A stretch of DNA of 64,000 bases, from positions 124,001 to 188,000 of the forward strand of contig NZ_KK088521.1 in the NCBI RefSeq assembly GCF_000600335.2. The letters are read 5' to 3'. Every line of letters begins with the position of its first letter. Within the stretch, counting starts at the first letter, position 1. Under the pieces are notes generated by a model that worked only from the letters and a program-made list of their open reading frames with translations, made no database searches and had not been told where the DNA came from. This document shows positions 17,135 to 25,450 of the stretch, piece after piece. Source of the stretch: Rubellimicrobium mesophilum DSM 19309 (lineage in GTDB: Bacteria > Pseudomonadota > Alphaproteobacteria > Rhodobacterales > Rhodobacteraceae). The translations under genes were made by a program, and so were the position numbers.

Positions 17135-18175
17135 ATGAGTGCCAGCGCAAGGGCCCTTGGCCATGTCGTGACGGAGCCGGGCGACCGCTCGGAGGGCGAG
17201 GCTCCGGGGTTCGCCTTGTCCGATGGGGCTTCGACCGTGGACACCGCCCGTCGCGTGCTGCGGACCGAGTCGGAGGCGCTGCGGTTGCTCGCGGACGACC
17301 TGCCGGAGGACTTCGACCGGGTAGTCGAGCTCCTCCTGCGGACGCAGGGACGCGTGATCGTCTCGGGCATGGGCAAATCGGGGCACGTCTCGCGCAAGAT
17401 CGCGGCCACGCTGTCGAGCACCGGCACGCCGTCGCACTTCGTCCATCCGGCCGAGGCGAGCCACGGGGACCTGGGAGCCGTCTCCGAGGGCGATGCCTGC
17501 ATCCTCGTCTCCAACTCGGGCGAGACGGCGGAGCTGTCGGACCTGATCGCGCATACGCGCCGCCTGGGCATCCCGCTCGTGGGCGTCGGCTCGCGACGCG
17601 AGAGCACGCTGATGAATGCGGCGGACCTGCGGCTCGTGCTGCCGCCGGCGCCCGAGGCCTGCCCCATGGGCCTTGCGCCCACGACATCGACGACGATGAC
17701 GCTGGCCCTGGGCGACGCGCTGGCGGTCGCGCTGATGGAGCGGCGCGGCTTCATGCCCGAGAACTTCCACAGCTTCCATCCGGGCGGGCGGCTGGGCGCG
17801 CGGCTCGCCAAGGTGGGGCAGATCATGCGGGGGCCCGGGTCGCTGCCGCTGGTCGGGCCCGACACGCCGATGACCGAGACGATCCTGGTAATGACCAACA
17901 AGGGCCTGGGCGTCGCGGGCGTCGTCGCCGAGGGGCGACTGGTGGGCATCGTCACGGACGGGGACCTCCGGCGAAACATGGAAGGGTTGATGGGCAAGCT
18001 CACCCGCGAGGTGGCGACCTGGTCGCCGCTGACGGCGCCCCCCGGTATGCTCGCCGCCGAGGCGGTGGCGCTGATGAACCAGCGCAAGGTCAACGTGCTC
18101 TTCGTGGTGAACGAGGACAGCGTTCCGGTCGGGGTTCTCCATATCCACGACGGCCTTCAGGCCGGGGTGGCCTGA
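17135..18175 (+). CDS. kdsD: Arabinose-5-phosphate isomerase (KpsF/GutQ family)
   Basis: The 346-residue protein combines an SIS domain (about residues 50-200, with VSGMGKSGHVSRKIA, EASHGDLGAV and SNSGETAEL) and two C-terminal CBS domains (about 225-345, with VGIVTDGDLRR). It interconverts ribulose-5-phosphate and arabinose-5-phosphate, the first step to KDO for lipopolysaccharide. Other KDO genes are not in the window. The N-terminus is about 25 residues longer than the E. coli enzyme, so a later start is possible, but the ribosome-binding site favours 17135. Confidence 0.9.
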   Translation: MSASARALGHVVTEPGDRSEGEAPGFALSDGASTVDTARRVLRTESEALRLLADDLPEDFDRVVELLLRTQGRVIVSGMGKSGHVSRKIAATLSSTGTPSHFVHPAEASHGDLGAVSEGDACILVSNSGETAELSDLIAHTRRLGIPLVGVGSRRESTLMNAADLRLVLPPAPEACPMGLAPTTSTTMTLALGDALAVALMERRGFMPENFHSFHPGGRLGARLAKVGQIMRGPGSLPLVGPDTPMTETILVMTNKGLGVAGVVAEGRLVGIVTDGDLRRNMEGLMGKLTREVATWSPLTAPPGMLAAEAVALMNQRKVNVLFVVNEDSVPVGVLHIHDGLQAGVA

Positions 18176-18248
18176 GGGAGGGCGCGCCCGGCGACGGCGG
18201 GGGCCCTCTTTACACCGCCTGTCGCGCGGACGAAGGTCCCCGAGCCGA

Positions 18249-18791
18249 ATGGGGGATGCCGCCGACATGGAGAGTTTCGCGCCGGAGGTCGACCCCCGCG
18301 CCTTCCGCACCGCCCTGGGAAGCTTCGCGACCGGCGTCACGGTGGTGACGGCGCGCGACGCACGGGGGGAGCCGGTGGGCCTCACGGCGAACAGCTTCGC
18401 GTCCGTCTCGCTCGATCCGCCTCTGGTGCTGTGGTCGCCGGCGCGCGCCTCGCGGCGGTTCGAGGCTTTCGTGGAGGCGGAGGATTTCGCGATCCACGTG
18501 CTGGCCCGGGACCAACAGGCGGTCTGCGACGCCTTCGTGCGGGCGCAGGGCGGCTTCGCGGCCGTGGCCTGGAGCGAGGGACCACGCGGGCTGCCGCTCC
18601 TTGAGGGCTGCGTGGCGCGGTTCCTGTGCCGGCGGGAGGCGGCGATCGACGGCGGGGACCATGCGATCCTGCTGGGCCGCGTCTGGTCCGCCGCGCGGTC
18701 CGACGGGGCGCCCCTGGTGTTCCAGGGCGGGCGCTACGGGGGCTTCGTGCCCGCCGACGAGCCGCATCCGAGCCCCGATTCCGCCCCTTAG
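18249..18791 (+). CDS. Flavin reductase family protein (FMN-binding)
   Basis: The 180-residue product has the flavin-reductase-like fold: FRTALGSFATGVTVVTA, LTANSFASVSLDPPLVLW and the terminal HAILLGRVW with an FQGGRYGGF end. Such proteins pass reduced FMN to monooxygenases or other partners. No monooxygenase partner is adjacent. An alternative ATG at 18267 would remove six residues. The stop codon overlaps the stop of the convergent nnrU gene (TTAG). Confidence 0.85.
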   Translation: MGDAADMESFAPEVDPRAFRTALGSFATGVTVVTARDARGEPVGLTANSFASVSLDPPLVLWSPARASRRFEAFVEAEDFAIHVLARDQQAVCDAFVRAQGGFAAVAWSEGPRGLPLLEGCVARFLCRREAAIDGGDHAILLGRVWSAARSDGAPLVFQGGRYGGFVPADEPHPSPDSAP

Positions 18792-19480
18792 ACGGGAAGC
18801 GGCGAGACCCCGATGACGTAGGGGTGCAGCCAGAGGACCGCGAGCCAGATGGCGACGGCGAGCAGGAGGCGGCCGGCCCGCGCGGCGACGGCCACGCGCC
18901 ACCATGCGGCGCTGGCGAGCGGGCGGAGCGAGAGGGCCGAGGTCGTGGCGAAGTAGGCGCGGGCGGCTTCGGGCGAGAGGGCGGCGCGGGCGCGGGCGTC
19001 GAAGGCGGGCATGGCGGCCAGCGCCATGAGGGCGAAGCCGCCGAAGAGGATCACGTGGGCGAGGTCGCCGTTCGGGAAGAGGTGCGACAGCGACCAGAGC
19101 GCGAGCGCCAGGAGCAGCGGGTGCCGGGTCAGGGCGGCGAAGCCGGGGGCGGTGGGGTCGAGCTTCGGCGCGCGAGGACCGCTGAGGGTTGTCGTACGCG
19201 CCGGGAGGCCGAGGGTCGTCACCGCGATGGCGAGCGGCATCACGAGGTTCGGGACCCAGCGCGTCCAGGGGAGCTGGGGCCAGAGCTCCACGTAGGGGGG
19301 CCAGGCGGCCGCCGCGATCACCCAGGCGGTCACGAGGAGCGAGATGACCCCGTAGATCGAGAACCAGGCGCGGCGGCCCAGGGCCTCGATCAGGCGGGCG
19401 CGGATCGCGGGGCGGGTCGGCACGAAGTGGGTGCCGACGAAGGCCGTCCAGGCCAGGGCGTAACCGGCCCAGCCGGTCAC
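18788..19480 (-). CDS. nnrU: NnrU family membrane protein
   Basis: The 230-residue product has about six hydrophobic segments and typical NnrU sequence (GTHFVPTRPAIRARL, TRHPLLLALALWSLSH, ATTSALSLRPLA). In Rhodobacter sphaeroides nnrT and nnrU are the last genes of the nor operon and are required for expression of both nitrite and nitric oxide reductase; the family is also related to isoprenoid/methyltransferase-type membrane proteins. The start is GTG at 19480, overlapping the stop of the upstream 75-residue gene (GTGA). The position at the end of norCBQD agrees with the known arrangement. Confidence 0.85.
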   Translation of the reverse strand: MTGWAGYALAWTAFVGTHFVPTRPAIRARLIEALGRRAWFSIYGVISLLVTAWVIAAAAWPPYVELWPQLPWTRWVPNLVMPLAIAVTTLGLPARTTTLSGPRAPKLDPTAPGFAALTRHPLLLALALWSLSHLFPNGDLAHVILFGGFALMALAAMPAFDARARAALSPEAARAYFATTSALSLRPLASAAWWRVAVAARAGRLLLAVAIWLAVLWLHPYVIGVSPLPV

Positions 19481-19704
19481 GCCTCCGCCCCTCCGTCCAC
19501 CTCGGCCATGAGCTTCGTGAGGTGCCGGGCGTAGATCCAGGCGGGCGGGAGGCCGAGCGGGATGCTGGCCCAGAGCGCCTGCCACGGCGTCAGGATGGGA
19601 AGGCCCACCCAGCCCAGCAGCAGCGAGGCGAAGAAGAGGTTCAGCATCATCGCCCCCGCCGCGAAGGGATAGATCCCCGCGACGAGCCCCCAGCCCGGTT
19701 TCAT
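19477..19704 (-). CDS. nnrT: Small two-helix membrane protein, probably NnrT
   Basis: The 75-residue protein has two hydrophobic stretches (LVAGIYPFAAGAMMLNLFFA and WVGLPILTPWQALWASIPLG) and a charged C-terminus. Its place between norD and nnrU and its size fit nnrT of the Rhodobacter nor operon; a NorF-like role is the alternative, since NorF is also a small two-helix protein in this gene neighbourhood. Start and stop overlap both neighbours by 4 bases (ATGA and GTGA). Confidence 0.6.
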   Translation of the reverse strand: MKPGWGLVAGIYPFAAGAMMLNLFFASLLLGWVGLPILTPWQALWASIPLGLPPAWIYARHLTKLMAEVDGGAEA

Positions 19705-19874
19705 CGACGCCTCACCAGCCAGTGGACGGCCGCCAGCATCACGACCATGGCGACCGAAGCCACGGCGAACCAGAACTGGTCCCCCGAGGAGTAGGGCGGC
19801 GGCGCGGGGAGCTCGACGGCCTGGGCCAGCGCCGCGCCGGGGAGGAGGGTCAGGAGGAGGATCAGGGCTTTCAT
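19701..19874 (-). CDS. Small secreted or membrane-anchored protein in the nor operon
   Basis: This 57-residue frame starts at the ATG at 19874, 2 bp after norD stops, and overlaps the next gene (ATGA). It has a signal-peptide-like start (MKALILLLTLLPGAALAQAV), a short Pro-rich linker (LPAPPPYSSGD) and a membrane helix ending WLVRRR. No family is recognised. Tight packing on both sides argues that it is a real gene. It may be an accessory subunit of the nitric oxide reductase or of its assembly. Confidence 0.7.
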   Translation of the reverse strand: MKALILLLTLLPGAALAQAVELPAPPPYSSGDQFWFAVASVAMVVMLAAVHWLVRRR

Positions 19875-19876
19875 GG

Positions 19877-21799
19877 TCAGCTCTCTCTGGTCAGTCCGTG
19901 GTAGATGTCGGGGAGCGCCTTGGGAAGGCGCTGCGGGTCCGGAAGCAGCGTGAATCCGCCGCGGCCGAAGATGCGGGCGAACCAGTCCTGGCCGTCGGCG
20001 TCGATGACGATGCCGTGGACGGACTGGCCGAGGGCGCGGGCCTCGCGCACGGCCATGCGGCTGTCCTCGATCCCGTGGACGCCCTCGTAGTGGTCGAGGT
20101 CGTTGGGCTTGCCGTCGGTGAGGACGAGGAGGAGGCGCTTCTGGGCGCCCTCCTTGGCGAGCTGGGCCGAGGCGTGGCGGATGGCGGCGCCGAGGCGGGT
20201 GTAGTGGCCCGGGCGCAGGGAGCCGATCCGCTGGGCGACGGCCTGCGACATCGGCTCTCCGAAGCCCTTGCAGCGGTGGAGGAACACGCGGTCGCGGCGG
20301 AGCGAGCAGAAGCCCCAGACGGCCAGCCGGTCGCCCACCTTGTCGAGGCCCGCCGCGAGCGCCGCGACCGAGTCGCGGGCGGTGTCGATGACGGAGCGTT
20401 CGCCGGTCACGGCCTCGGTGGAGCGCGAGCAGTCCACGAGGAGGGCCACGGCGAGGTCGCGTTCCGTCGCCCGGGAGGCGAGGTGGATGCGGTCGCTCCC
20501 CTGCCCCGTCGCGCGGATCATGGCCCGGGAGGCGACCACCGCGTCGAGGTCGAGCTCCGCGCCGTCCATCTGGCGGGGCAGCGTGACGCGGCGGGGGTGC
20601 AGCGCCTCGAACTGGCGGCGGACGCGGGCGGCGAGGCGCGGGTCGGGGGTCGCGGCGGTGGCGGAGACCTCGGCCTCGGATTCGAGGACGCGGGCGTGGT
20701 CGGGCATGTAGCTGCGCGAGCGGTGGTTCCACTCGGGGTAGGTGAAGCGGTCCGAGAGGCGCTCGTGCTCCGCGTCCTGGGGCGCGAGGTCGAGCGAGAC
20801 GCGCAGGCGCGAGGCGGCGCGCTTCCAGTGCTGGGACAGGGTGATGTGGTCCTGGTCCTCGGCGGCCTTGGCGGCGTTGTCGTCGGTGTCGTCGTCCGTC
20901 ATCCGGGCGAGGTTCAGGCTCTCGGCCCAGGAGAGGATGCCCTCGAAGCGGTGCAGGATGAAGGTGTCGCGACGGGTCGTCTGGTCCTGGTCCTTGCGCT
21001 CGCCCCGCTTGCGGCCCGCGATGGCGAGGCCCTGGGGTCCCTGCCCCGGCTCCTGCGCGTCGAGGGCGGCGCTGCGGCCCTTGGCGGCGCGCTCCACGCG
21101 GGGCCAGATCGGGACGGCGGCCAGGGGGGCGTAGCCGCGCGGCGCGGCGAGGGCCGCGGCATCGAACTTCCGCAGGAGCTCCTGCGCGCGGTCGTGGAAC
21201 GGGGGCGGGCCGCCGAGGACCCAGAGGGCCAGCTCCTCGACGGCGCTCTCGGTGGCGGAGCCGGGGCTCGCGGTGCGGCCTTGGCGCAGATGGGCGGCTA
21301 GCGAGTCGGCGGCGGGGACGAGGCCGGGGCAGAGCTCGCGGAGCTTCCAGCCCGCCTCCTGCATCGCCCTGAGCTGGACCATGTCGGCGACCAGCGGGTC
21401 CTCGGGGCGGTCCTGCGGCTCGGTGACCGCCGCGAGGGCGGCGCACCAGAGATAGGCGGCACGGTTCATCTCGCGCGTCGGGAAGACGGCCAGCTCGGGG
21501 GGGAGACGCAGGCGCTCCCCGTCGAAGGTCGCGCGGTGCTCCTTGGGGTGGAGGCCGGCGACCTGCTCCCGAAGGCGGCGGCGCTGCGGGGCCACGGTCT
21601 GCGGCGCGGGGCCGATCTCCACGCCCCCACCGCCGCCGAGCGCCCGGAAGAGCACGGCCACGCTGGTCCGCATCTCCTCCAGGGTCACGGCGGCCTCGGC
21701 CGTGCCCTGCGCGGGCGCGGCGAGGCGGCTCGCCCAGTCGTGCCAGAGGTTCCCGACGAAGTCCTCGGGCTCCATCATCTCAAGGGCGGCGTGGAGCAT
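19877..21799 (-). CDS. norD: Nitric oxide reductase activation protein NorD
   Basis: The 640-residue protein carries a C-terminal von Willebrand A domain (about residues 440-635) with the MIDAS motif DCSRS in VALLVDCSRSTEAV and a later VLTDGKPNDLDHYEG, characteristic of NorD. With the AAA+ protein NorQ it is needed to assemble active NorBC, probably for insertion of the non-haem iron. It lies between norQ (5 bp away) and the small membrane genes. Length is in the usual range. Confidence 0.93.
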   Translation of the reverse strand: MLHAALEMMEPEDFVGNLWHDWASRLAAPAQGTAEAAVTLEEMRTSVAVLFRALGGGGGVEIGPAPQTVAPQRRRLREQVAGLHPKEHRATFDGERLRLPPELAVFPTREMNRAAYLWCAALAAVTEPQDRPEDPLVADMVQLRAMQEAGWKLRELCPGLVPAADSLAAHLRQGRTASPGSATESAVEELALWVLGGPPPFHDRAQELLRKFDAAALAAPRGYAPLAAVPIWPRVERAAKGRSAALDAQEPGQGPQGLAIAGRKRGERKDQDQTTRRDTFILHRFEGILSWAESLNLARMTDDDTDDNAAKAAEDQDHITLSQHWKRAASRLRVSLDLAPQDAEHERLSDRFTYPEWNHRSRSYMPDHARVLESEAEVSATAATPDPRLAARVRRQFEALHPRRVTLPRQMDGAELDLDAVVASRAMIRATGQGSDRIHLASRATERDLAVALLVDCSRSTEAVTGERSVIDTARDSVAALAAGLDKVGDRLAVWGFCSLRRDRVFLHRCKGFGEPMSQAVAQRIGSLRPGHYTRLGAAIRHASAQLAKEGAQKRLLLVLTDGKPNDLDHYEGVHGIEDSRMAVREARALGQSVHGIVIDADGQDWFARIFGRGGFTLLPDPQRLPKALPDIYHGLTRES

Positions 21800-21804
21800 G
21801 ATCG

Positions 21805-22611
21805 TTACCCGAAGACCGTGGCGGCGAGGTCCCGCAGGGCCTGCTGCGTGTCGGCGTCGTCGCTGAGCGGCTCGATCACGGCGGCCTCCAGCGCGCGCTC
21901 CACCGCCATGCCGGCGGCGATCAGGCTGCCCGCGTAGACCAGGAGGCGGGTCGAGACGCCCTCCTCGAGGTCCATGCCCGAGAGCTTGCGGATGTGGCCG
22001 GCGAGGCGGACCAGCGCGCCGGCGCGGCGATCATCGAGGCCGGTCTCGTGCTTGAGGACGCGGGTCTCGATCTCGGGCTCGGGAAAGTCGAAGCCGAGGG
22101 AGAGGAAGCGCTGCCGCGTGGAGGGCTTCAGCTTCTTGAGGATGTTCTGGTAGCCGGGGTTGTAGCTTGCCACCAGCATGAAGGACGCAGGAGCCGCGAG
22201 GTCCTCCCCGGTGCGGTCGATGAAGAGGCGGCGGCGGTCGTCGGTGAGCGGGTGAAGCACCACCGTCACGTCCTTGCGGGCCTCGACCACCTCGTCGAGG
22301 TAGCAGATGCCCCCCTCGCGGACGGCCCTCGTGAGAGGACCGTCCACCCAGACGGTCTCGCCGCCCTTGAGGAGGTAGCGGCCGATCAGGTCGGCCGCCG
22401 AGAGGTCGTCATGGCAGGCGACCGTGTAGAGAGGCAGGTTCAGACGCGCGGCCATGTGCTCGACGAAGCGGGTCTTGCCGCAGCCGGTCGGCCCCTTCAG
22501 GAGAAGGGGCAGGCCCTTGGCCTGAGCCGCCTCGAAGACCGCGCATTCGTCGGCCGTCGGCTGGTAGAAGGGAACCTCGCGGACTTGGACGAAGGCGTTC
22601 ATGGGTGTCAC
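21805..22611 (-). CDS. norQ: AAA+ ATPase NorQ, nitric oxide reductase maturation
   Basis: The 268-residue MoxR-type AAA+ protein has Walker A GPTGCGKT at 40-47, Walker B-like ICYLDEVVEARKDV and TLHPLT-type sensor region (VVLHPLTDDRR). It overlaps the norB stop codon (ATGA). A second ATG three codons in (MNAFVQ) is an alternative start. NorQ works with NorD in cofactor insertion into NorB. Confidence 0.93.
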   Translation of the reverse strand: MTPMNAFVQVREVPFYQPTADECAVFEAAQAKGLPLLLKGPTGCGKTRFVEHMAARLNLPLYTVACHDDLSAADLIGRYLLKGGETVWVDGPLTRAVREGGICYLDEVVEARKDVTVVLHPLTDDRRRLFIDRTGEDLAAPASFMLVASYNPGYQNILKKLKPSTRQRFLSLGFDFPEPEIETRVLKHETGLDDRRAGALVRLAGHIRKLSGMDLEEGVSTRLLVYAGSLIAAGMAVERALEAAVIEPLSDDADTQQALRDLAATVFG

Positions 22612-23951
22612 TCCCCGGGTTGGAGGGCCGCTTGGGCCGCGGGACGGTCACGCCGGATGACGGCGCTGGAGTAGATGAAGAGGATGGCGCCCAGGACCAC
22701 CGCGAAGCCCGCGCCGAAGCGCATCGCGTAGAAGAGCCAGAGCTGGTCCTGCACGTCCATGTAGTACATGCCCATCACGCGCTGGAGATGCGTCTGGACC
22801 GTGCCCGCGAAGGTCAGCACGAAGGTCATGAAGGCCACGCCGGACGTCATCAGCCAGAAGGATGCGATGTTGAGCGCCTGGTTGTAGGGCTCGCGGTTGC
22901 GCAGCAGCGGCAGGGCGTAGGTCATCACGGCGAGGTTGATGCAGACATAGGCGCCGTAGAAGGCCAGGTGCCCGTGGGCGGCGGTGATCTGCGTGCCGTG
23001 GGTGTAGTAGTTCACCCCGTGCAGCGTGTGCAGGAAGCCCCAGACGCCGGCGCCGAAGAAGGCCACCGTGGAGGAGCCGAGCGACCAGAGGAGCGCGGCC
23101 TTGTTCGGGTGGTTCTTGCGGCCCTTCCAGACCATGACGAAGGCGAAGCTCATCATCCCGAAGAAGGGGACGACCTCGAAGGTCGAGAAGATGGAGCCGA
23201 CCCACTGCCAGTAGCCCGGCGCGCCGATCCAGAAGTAGTGGTGCCCGGTGCCCAGGATGCCCGAGAAGAGCGCCGTCGAGATGATGACGTAGAGCCACTT
23301 CTCGATCACCTCGCGGTCGACGCCGGTGAGCTTGAGCATCAGGAAGCCCAGGATCGCGGCCATGACCAGCTCCCAGGTCGCCTCGACCCAGAGGTGGACG
23401 ACGAACCACCAGTACATCTTGTCGAGCGACAGGTTGTCCGGGTTGATGAAGGCGAAGACCCAGAGCAGCGACAGGAGCCACAGGCCCAGCAGCAGGATGT
23501 TGGTGATCGCCGTCTTGCGGCCCGCAAGCGAGGTCATCGTGATGTTGAACAGGAAGATCAGCGCGCCCACGAGGATGCCGACCTTGACCCAGAGCGGCTG
23601 CTCGAGGAACTCGCGCCCGCCGTGGATGCCGACGAGGTAGCTGACCACGGCGCCGAGGGCGCCCACGGTCAGGATGATGAGCTGCGCCCAGGCGAGCTTC
23701 TCGGAGTAGAGCTCGTGCTCGGCCTCCTCGGGGACGAGGTAGTAGGCGGCGCCGAAGAAGCCCATCAGGATCCAGACCACCAGGGCGTTGGTGTGGATCA
23801 TGCGGACGATGTTGAAGGGCAGGATCACGCTAAGCGTGTTGGGCGAGATGTAGATCCAGCCCGCGAGGAGCCCGGCGAGGACCTGGACGGCGAAGAGGGA
23901 CAGCGCGACGGCGAAGTAGCCGAGGGCGACCCTTTGCGATTGATACTTCAT
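22608..23951 (-). CDS. norB: Nitric oxide reductase large subunit (cytochrome b)
   Basis: The 447-residue integral membrane protein is a haem-copper-oxidase homologue with about twelve helices. Haem and non-haem-iron ligands are in conserved contexts: MIHTNALVVW near the start, GTGHHYFWIG in the middle, and the H-rich segment HTLHGVNYYTHGTQITAAHGH. It catalyses 2 NO + 2 e- + 2 H+ to N2O + H2O in the cytoplasmic membrane, taking electrons from NorC. It starts 16 bp after norC ends. Confidence 0.96.
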   Translation of the reverse strand: MKYQSQRVALGYFAVALSLFAVQVLAGLLAGWIYISPNTLSVILPFNIVRMIHTNALVVWILMGFFGAAYYLVPEEAEHELYSEKLAWAQLIILTVGALGAVVSYLVGIHGGREFLEQPLWVKVGILVGALIFLFNITMTSLAGRKTAITNILLLGLWLLSLLWVFAFINPDNLSLDKMYWWFVVHLWVEATWELVMAAILGFLMLKLTGVDREVIEKWLYVIISTALFSGILGTGHHYFWIGAPGYWQWVGSIFSTFEVVPFFGMMSFAFVMVWKGRKNHPNKAALLWSLGSSTVAFFGAGVWGFLHTLHGVNYYTHGTQITAAHGHLAFYGAYVCINLAVMTYALPLLRNREPYNQALNIASFWLMTSGVAFMTFVLTFAGTVQTHLQRVMGMYYMDVQDQLWLFYAMRFGAGFAVVLGAILFIYSSAVIRRDRPAAQAALQPGE

Positions 23952-23967
23952 GGCGGTGGTGTCCTTC

Positions 23968-24420
23968 TCAGCCGGCGTCCGTGGGCGGCCAGCTCTGGAG
24001 GTCGGTGTGGTCGGCCCAACGAAGGAACTCCGCGAGCCCGCGGGTCTGCTCCTCGGTGAGGGTGAAGTGCGGCATCTGGCGGCGGCCGGCGATGCCGGAG
24101 GGCTGAGCCTGGATCCAGCCGTCAAGGATCTGGTAGGCGCCCTCGGGGTCGTCGGCGACGCCCCAGCGGGTCATCACGTTGCCGAGCTCGGGGGCGAAGT
24201 AGGCGCCTTCGCCGTGCAGCGTGTGGCAGTTGATGCAGGAGTTCTCCTCCCAGACCTGCTTGCCCAGGATGACCTGGTCGGTGAGCGGCTGGGAGGCGGT
24301 GGAACTGGAGACGATGAAGTGGTGGCTCTGGGCGACCATGGCCACGAAGACGGCCGCGAAGAACAGCGAGCCTCCGTAGAACACGTTCCGCGCCCTGGCC
24401 TTTGTCAGGACTTCCGACAT
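23968..24420 (-). CDS. norC: Nitric oxide reductase small subunit (cytochrome c)
   Basis: The 150-residue protein has an N-terminal membrane anchor (YGGSLFFAAVFVAMVAQSHH) and one haem-binding motif CINCH (Cys62, Cys65, His66), with a later RRQMPHF supplying the methionine ligand. It is the electron-entry subunit of the cNor complex, facing the periplasm. It is the first gene of the leftward operon norC-norB-norQ-norD-(small)-nnrT-nnrU, 60 bp downstream of the NnrR-type site. Confidence 0.95.
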   Translation of the reverse strand: MSEVLTKARARNVFYGGSLFFAAVFVAMVAQSHHFIVSSSTASQPLTDQVILGKQVWEENSCINCHTLHGEGAYFAPELGNVMTRWGVADDPEGAYQILDGWIQAQPSGIAGRRQMPHFTLTEEQTRGLAEFLRWADHTDLQSWPPTDAG

Positions 24421-24480
24421 GGGCTCCTCGGGTGAAGGTTGAAGACGGGGCCGTCCTAGACCGGGGCGTCGCGCAGGGAG

Positions 24481-24494
24481 TTGCGCAACCGCAA
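24481..24494. promoter_or_regulatory. NnrR-type (Crp/Fnr family) binding site
   Basis: TTGCGCAACCGCAA matches the NnrR consensus TTGCG-N4-CGCAA perfectly. NnrR is the nitric-oxide-responsive activator of nir and nor genes in Rhodobacteraceae and Rhizobiales. The site lies 61 bp before norC and 70 bp before the divergent DUF1858 gene, so it may serve both. Confidence 0.85.
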
Positions 24495-24563
24495 AGAACG
24501 GGAACTTCCGCGCGGCGATCCTCTGCGGACCCGGATCTCGGTTCGGGCGACGGAGGAACGGCC

Positions 24564-24782
24564 ATGCCCAAGACGAACATCGACGACCCGGACCTGCCGC
24601 TGTCGCATCTCTTCGAGAGGTGGCCGGCGGCGGGGGCGGTGTTCCTGAACCAGGGGATGCTGTGCTTCGGCTGCCCCATCGCACCGTTCCACACGGTGAT
24701 CGACGCCTGCCTGGAGTACAACCTGGACGAGGACCAGTTCCGGACGAGGCTGCGCGAGGCGGCGGCGGTCCCGGCCCGGTGA
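24564..24782 (+). CDS. DUF1858 domain protein (hybrid-cluster-protein-associated redox disulfide domain)
   Basis: The 72-residue protein contains DLPLSHLFERWPAAGAVFLN followed by GMLCFGCPIAPFHT, i.e. the CxxC pair of DUF1858 proteins. These small proteins often accompany NO- or nitrite-responsive genes and hybrid cluster protein. It is divergent from norC with the NnrR box between them, and GGAGG precedes the ATG at 24564. Its likely role is in nitrosative stress; the actual biochemistry is not known. Confidence 0.85.
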   Translation: MPKTNIDDPDLPLSHLFERWPAAGAVFLNQGMLCFGCPIAPFHTVIDACLEYNLDEDQFRTRLREAAAVPAR

Positions 24783-24836
24783 GATCTCCGGCCGGGTGGC
24801 CGGAGGCTGTTGGTGACGAGTTGAAGTCGTTACGGC

Positions 24837-24864
24837 GTGCGCGCGGCGGCCAGGCCGCGCGCAC
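24837..24864. repeat. Perfect 11-bp inverted repeat (hairpin)
   Basis: GTGCGCGCGGC (24837-24847) and GCCGCGCGCAC (24854-24864) pair perfectly around a 6-base loop, 54 bp after the DUF1858 gene. It could serve as that gene's terminator, though no T-tract follows. Confidence 0.6.
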
Positions 24865-24943
24865 GACGCCGGAACCGGTGGTCCGGCGAAGGGGCGGGCG
24901 TCGTCCGCCGGGCTTGCTGGTCAGGAGAGCGATGGGCCGGGGA

Positions 24944-24969
24944 CGCGGACCCCCGCCCGAGGGTCCGCG
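24944..24969. repeat. Perfect 9-bp inverted repeat (hairpin)
   Basis: CGCGGACCC (24944-24952) pairs with GGGTCCGCG (24961-24969) around an 8-base loop in the gene-free region. Function unknown. Confidence 0.55.
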
Positions 24970-25450
24970 CCGGCTGGTCCGGGCCGTCAGCCTTGGCGCG
25001 TGGAAAGCCACGCCGCGGCTCGCGCCCGGAGGCCACCTCGTCCGGCGGCCAAGCCGGCACGGGTGGGAGCGCGTGTTCGACGCGCGGCGGCTGGGTCTTT
25101 GCGAGGACTCGCCTGGTCCTCTCCCAGTGGGGCGCGATGCCTTGCCGGATGAGCGTGCCGGACTCCCTCCGGAGGTGTCACTCTCATCCCGCCCCTCAAA
25201 GAGCTCTCGCCCGGGGGAACCGGTCCCGGGCATGGACGGTCGTGATGAGCCCGGAGCAGGACCGGCCGTCCAAGGCCCCGTCCGGGGGAGCGCTGTCCGT
25301 TGAGGCCTCCTGCCGGCGCAAGCGTCCTCCTGCTCTGAGGTCGTGGACGGGCCGGGGGGAGGCGTCGCGGAACGGCGCTCCGATGTGAGAGGAAGGATGC
25401 GCGCCAGAGGTTAACGATCCGTTACCCGGGCGTTCGGTGGGGGGTGGGGG

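Noticed and set aside
18176-18215. Terminator after kdsD
   Set aside because: AGGGC and GCCCT arms are only 5 bp with a long interrupted loop; too weak to list although TTT follows.
25411-25425. CtrA-like site TTAA-N7-TTAC
   Set aside because: One mismatch to the core and no gene start close enough; likely chance in a palindrome-rich area.
24783-25450. Possible small genes in the gene-free region
   Set aside because: Frames present have no ribosome-binding sites, are Arg/Gly/Pro-rich in several frames at once and show no motif.
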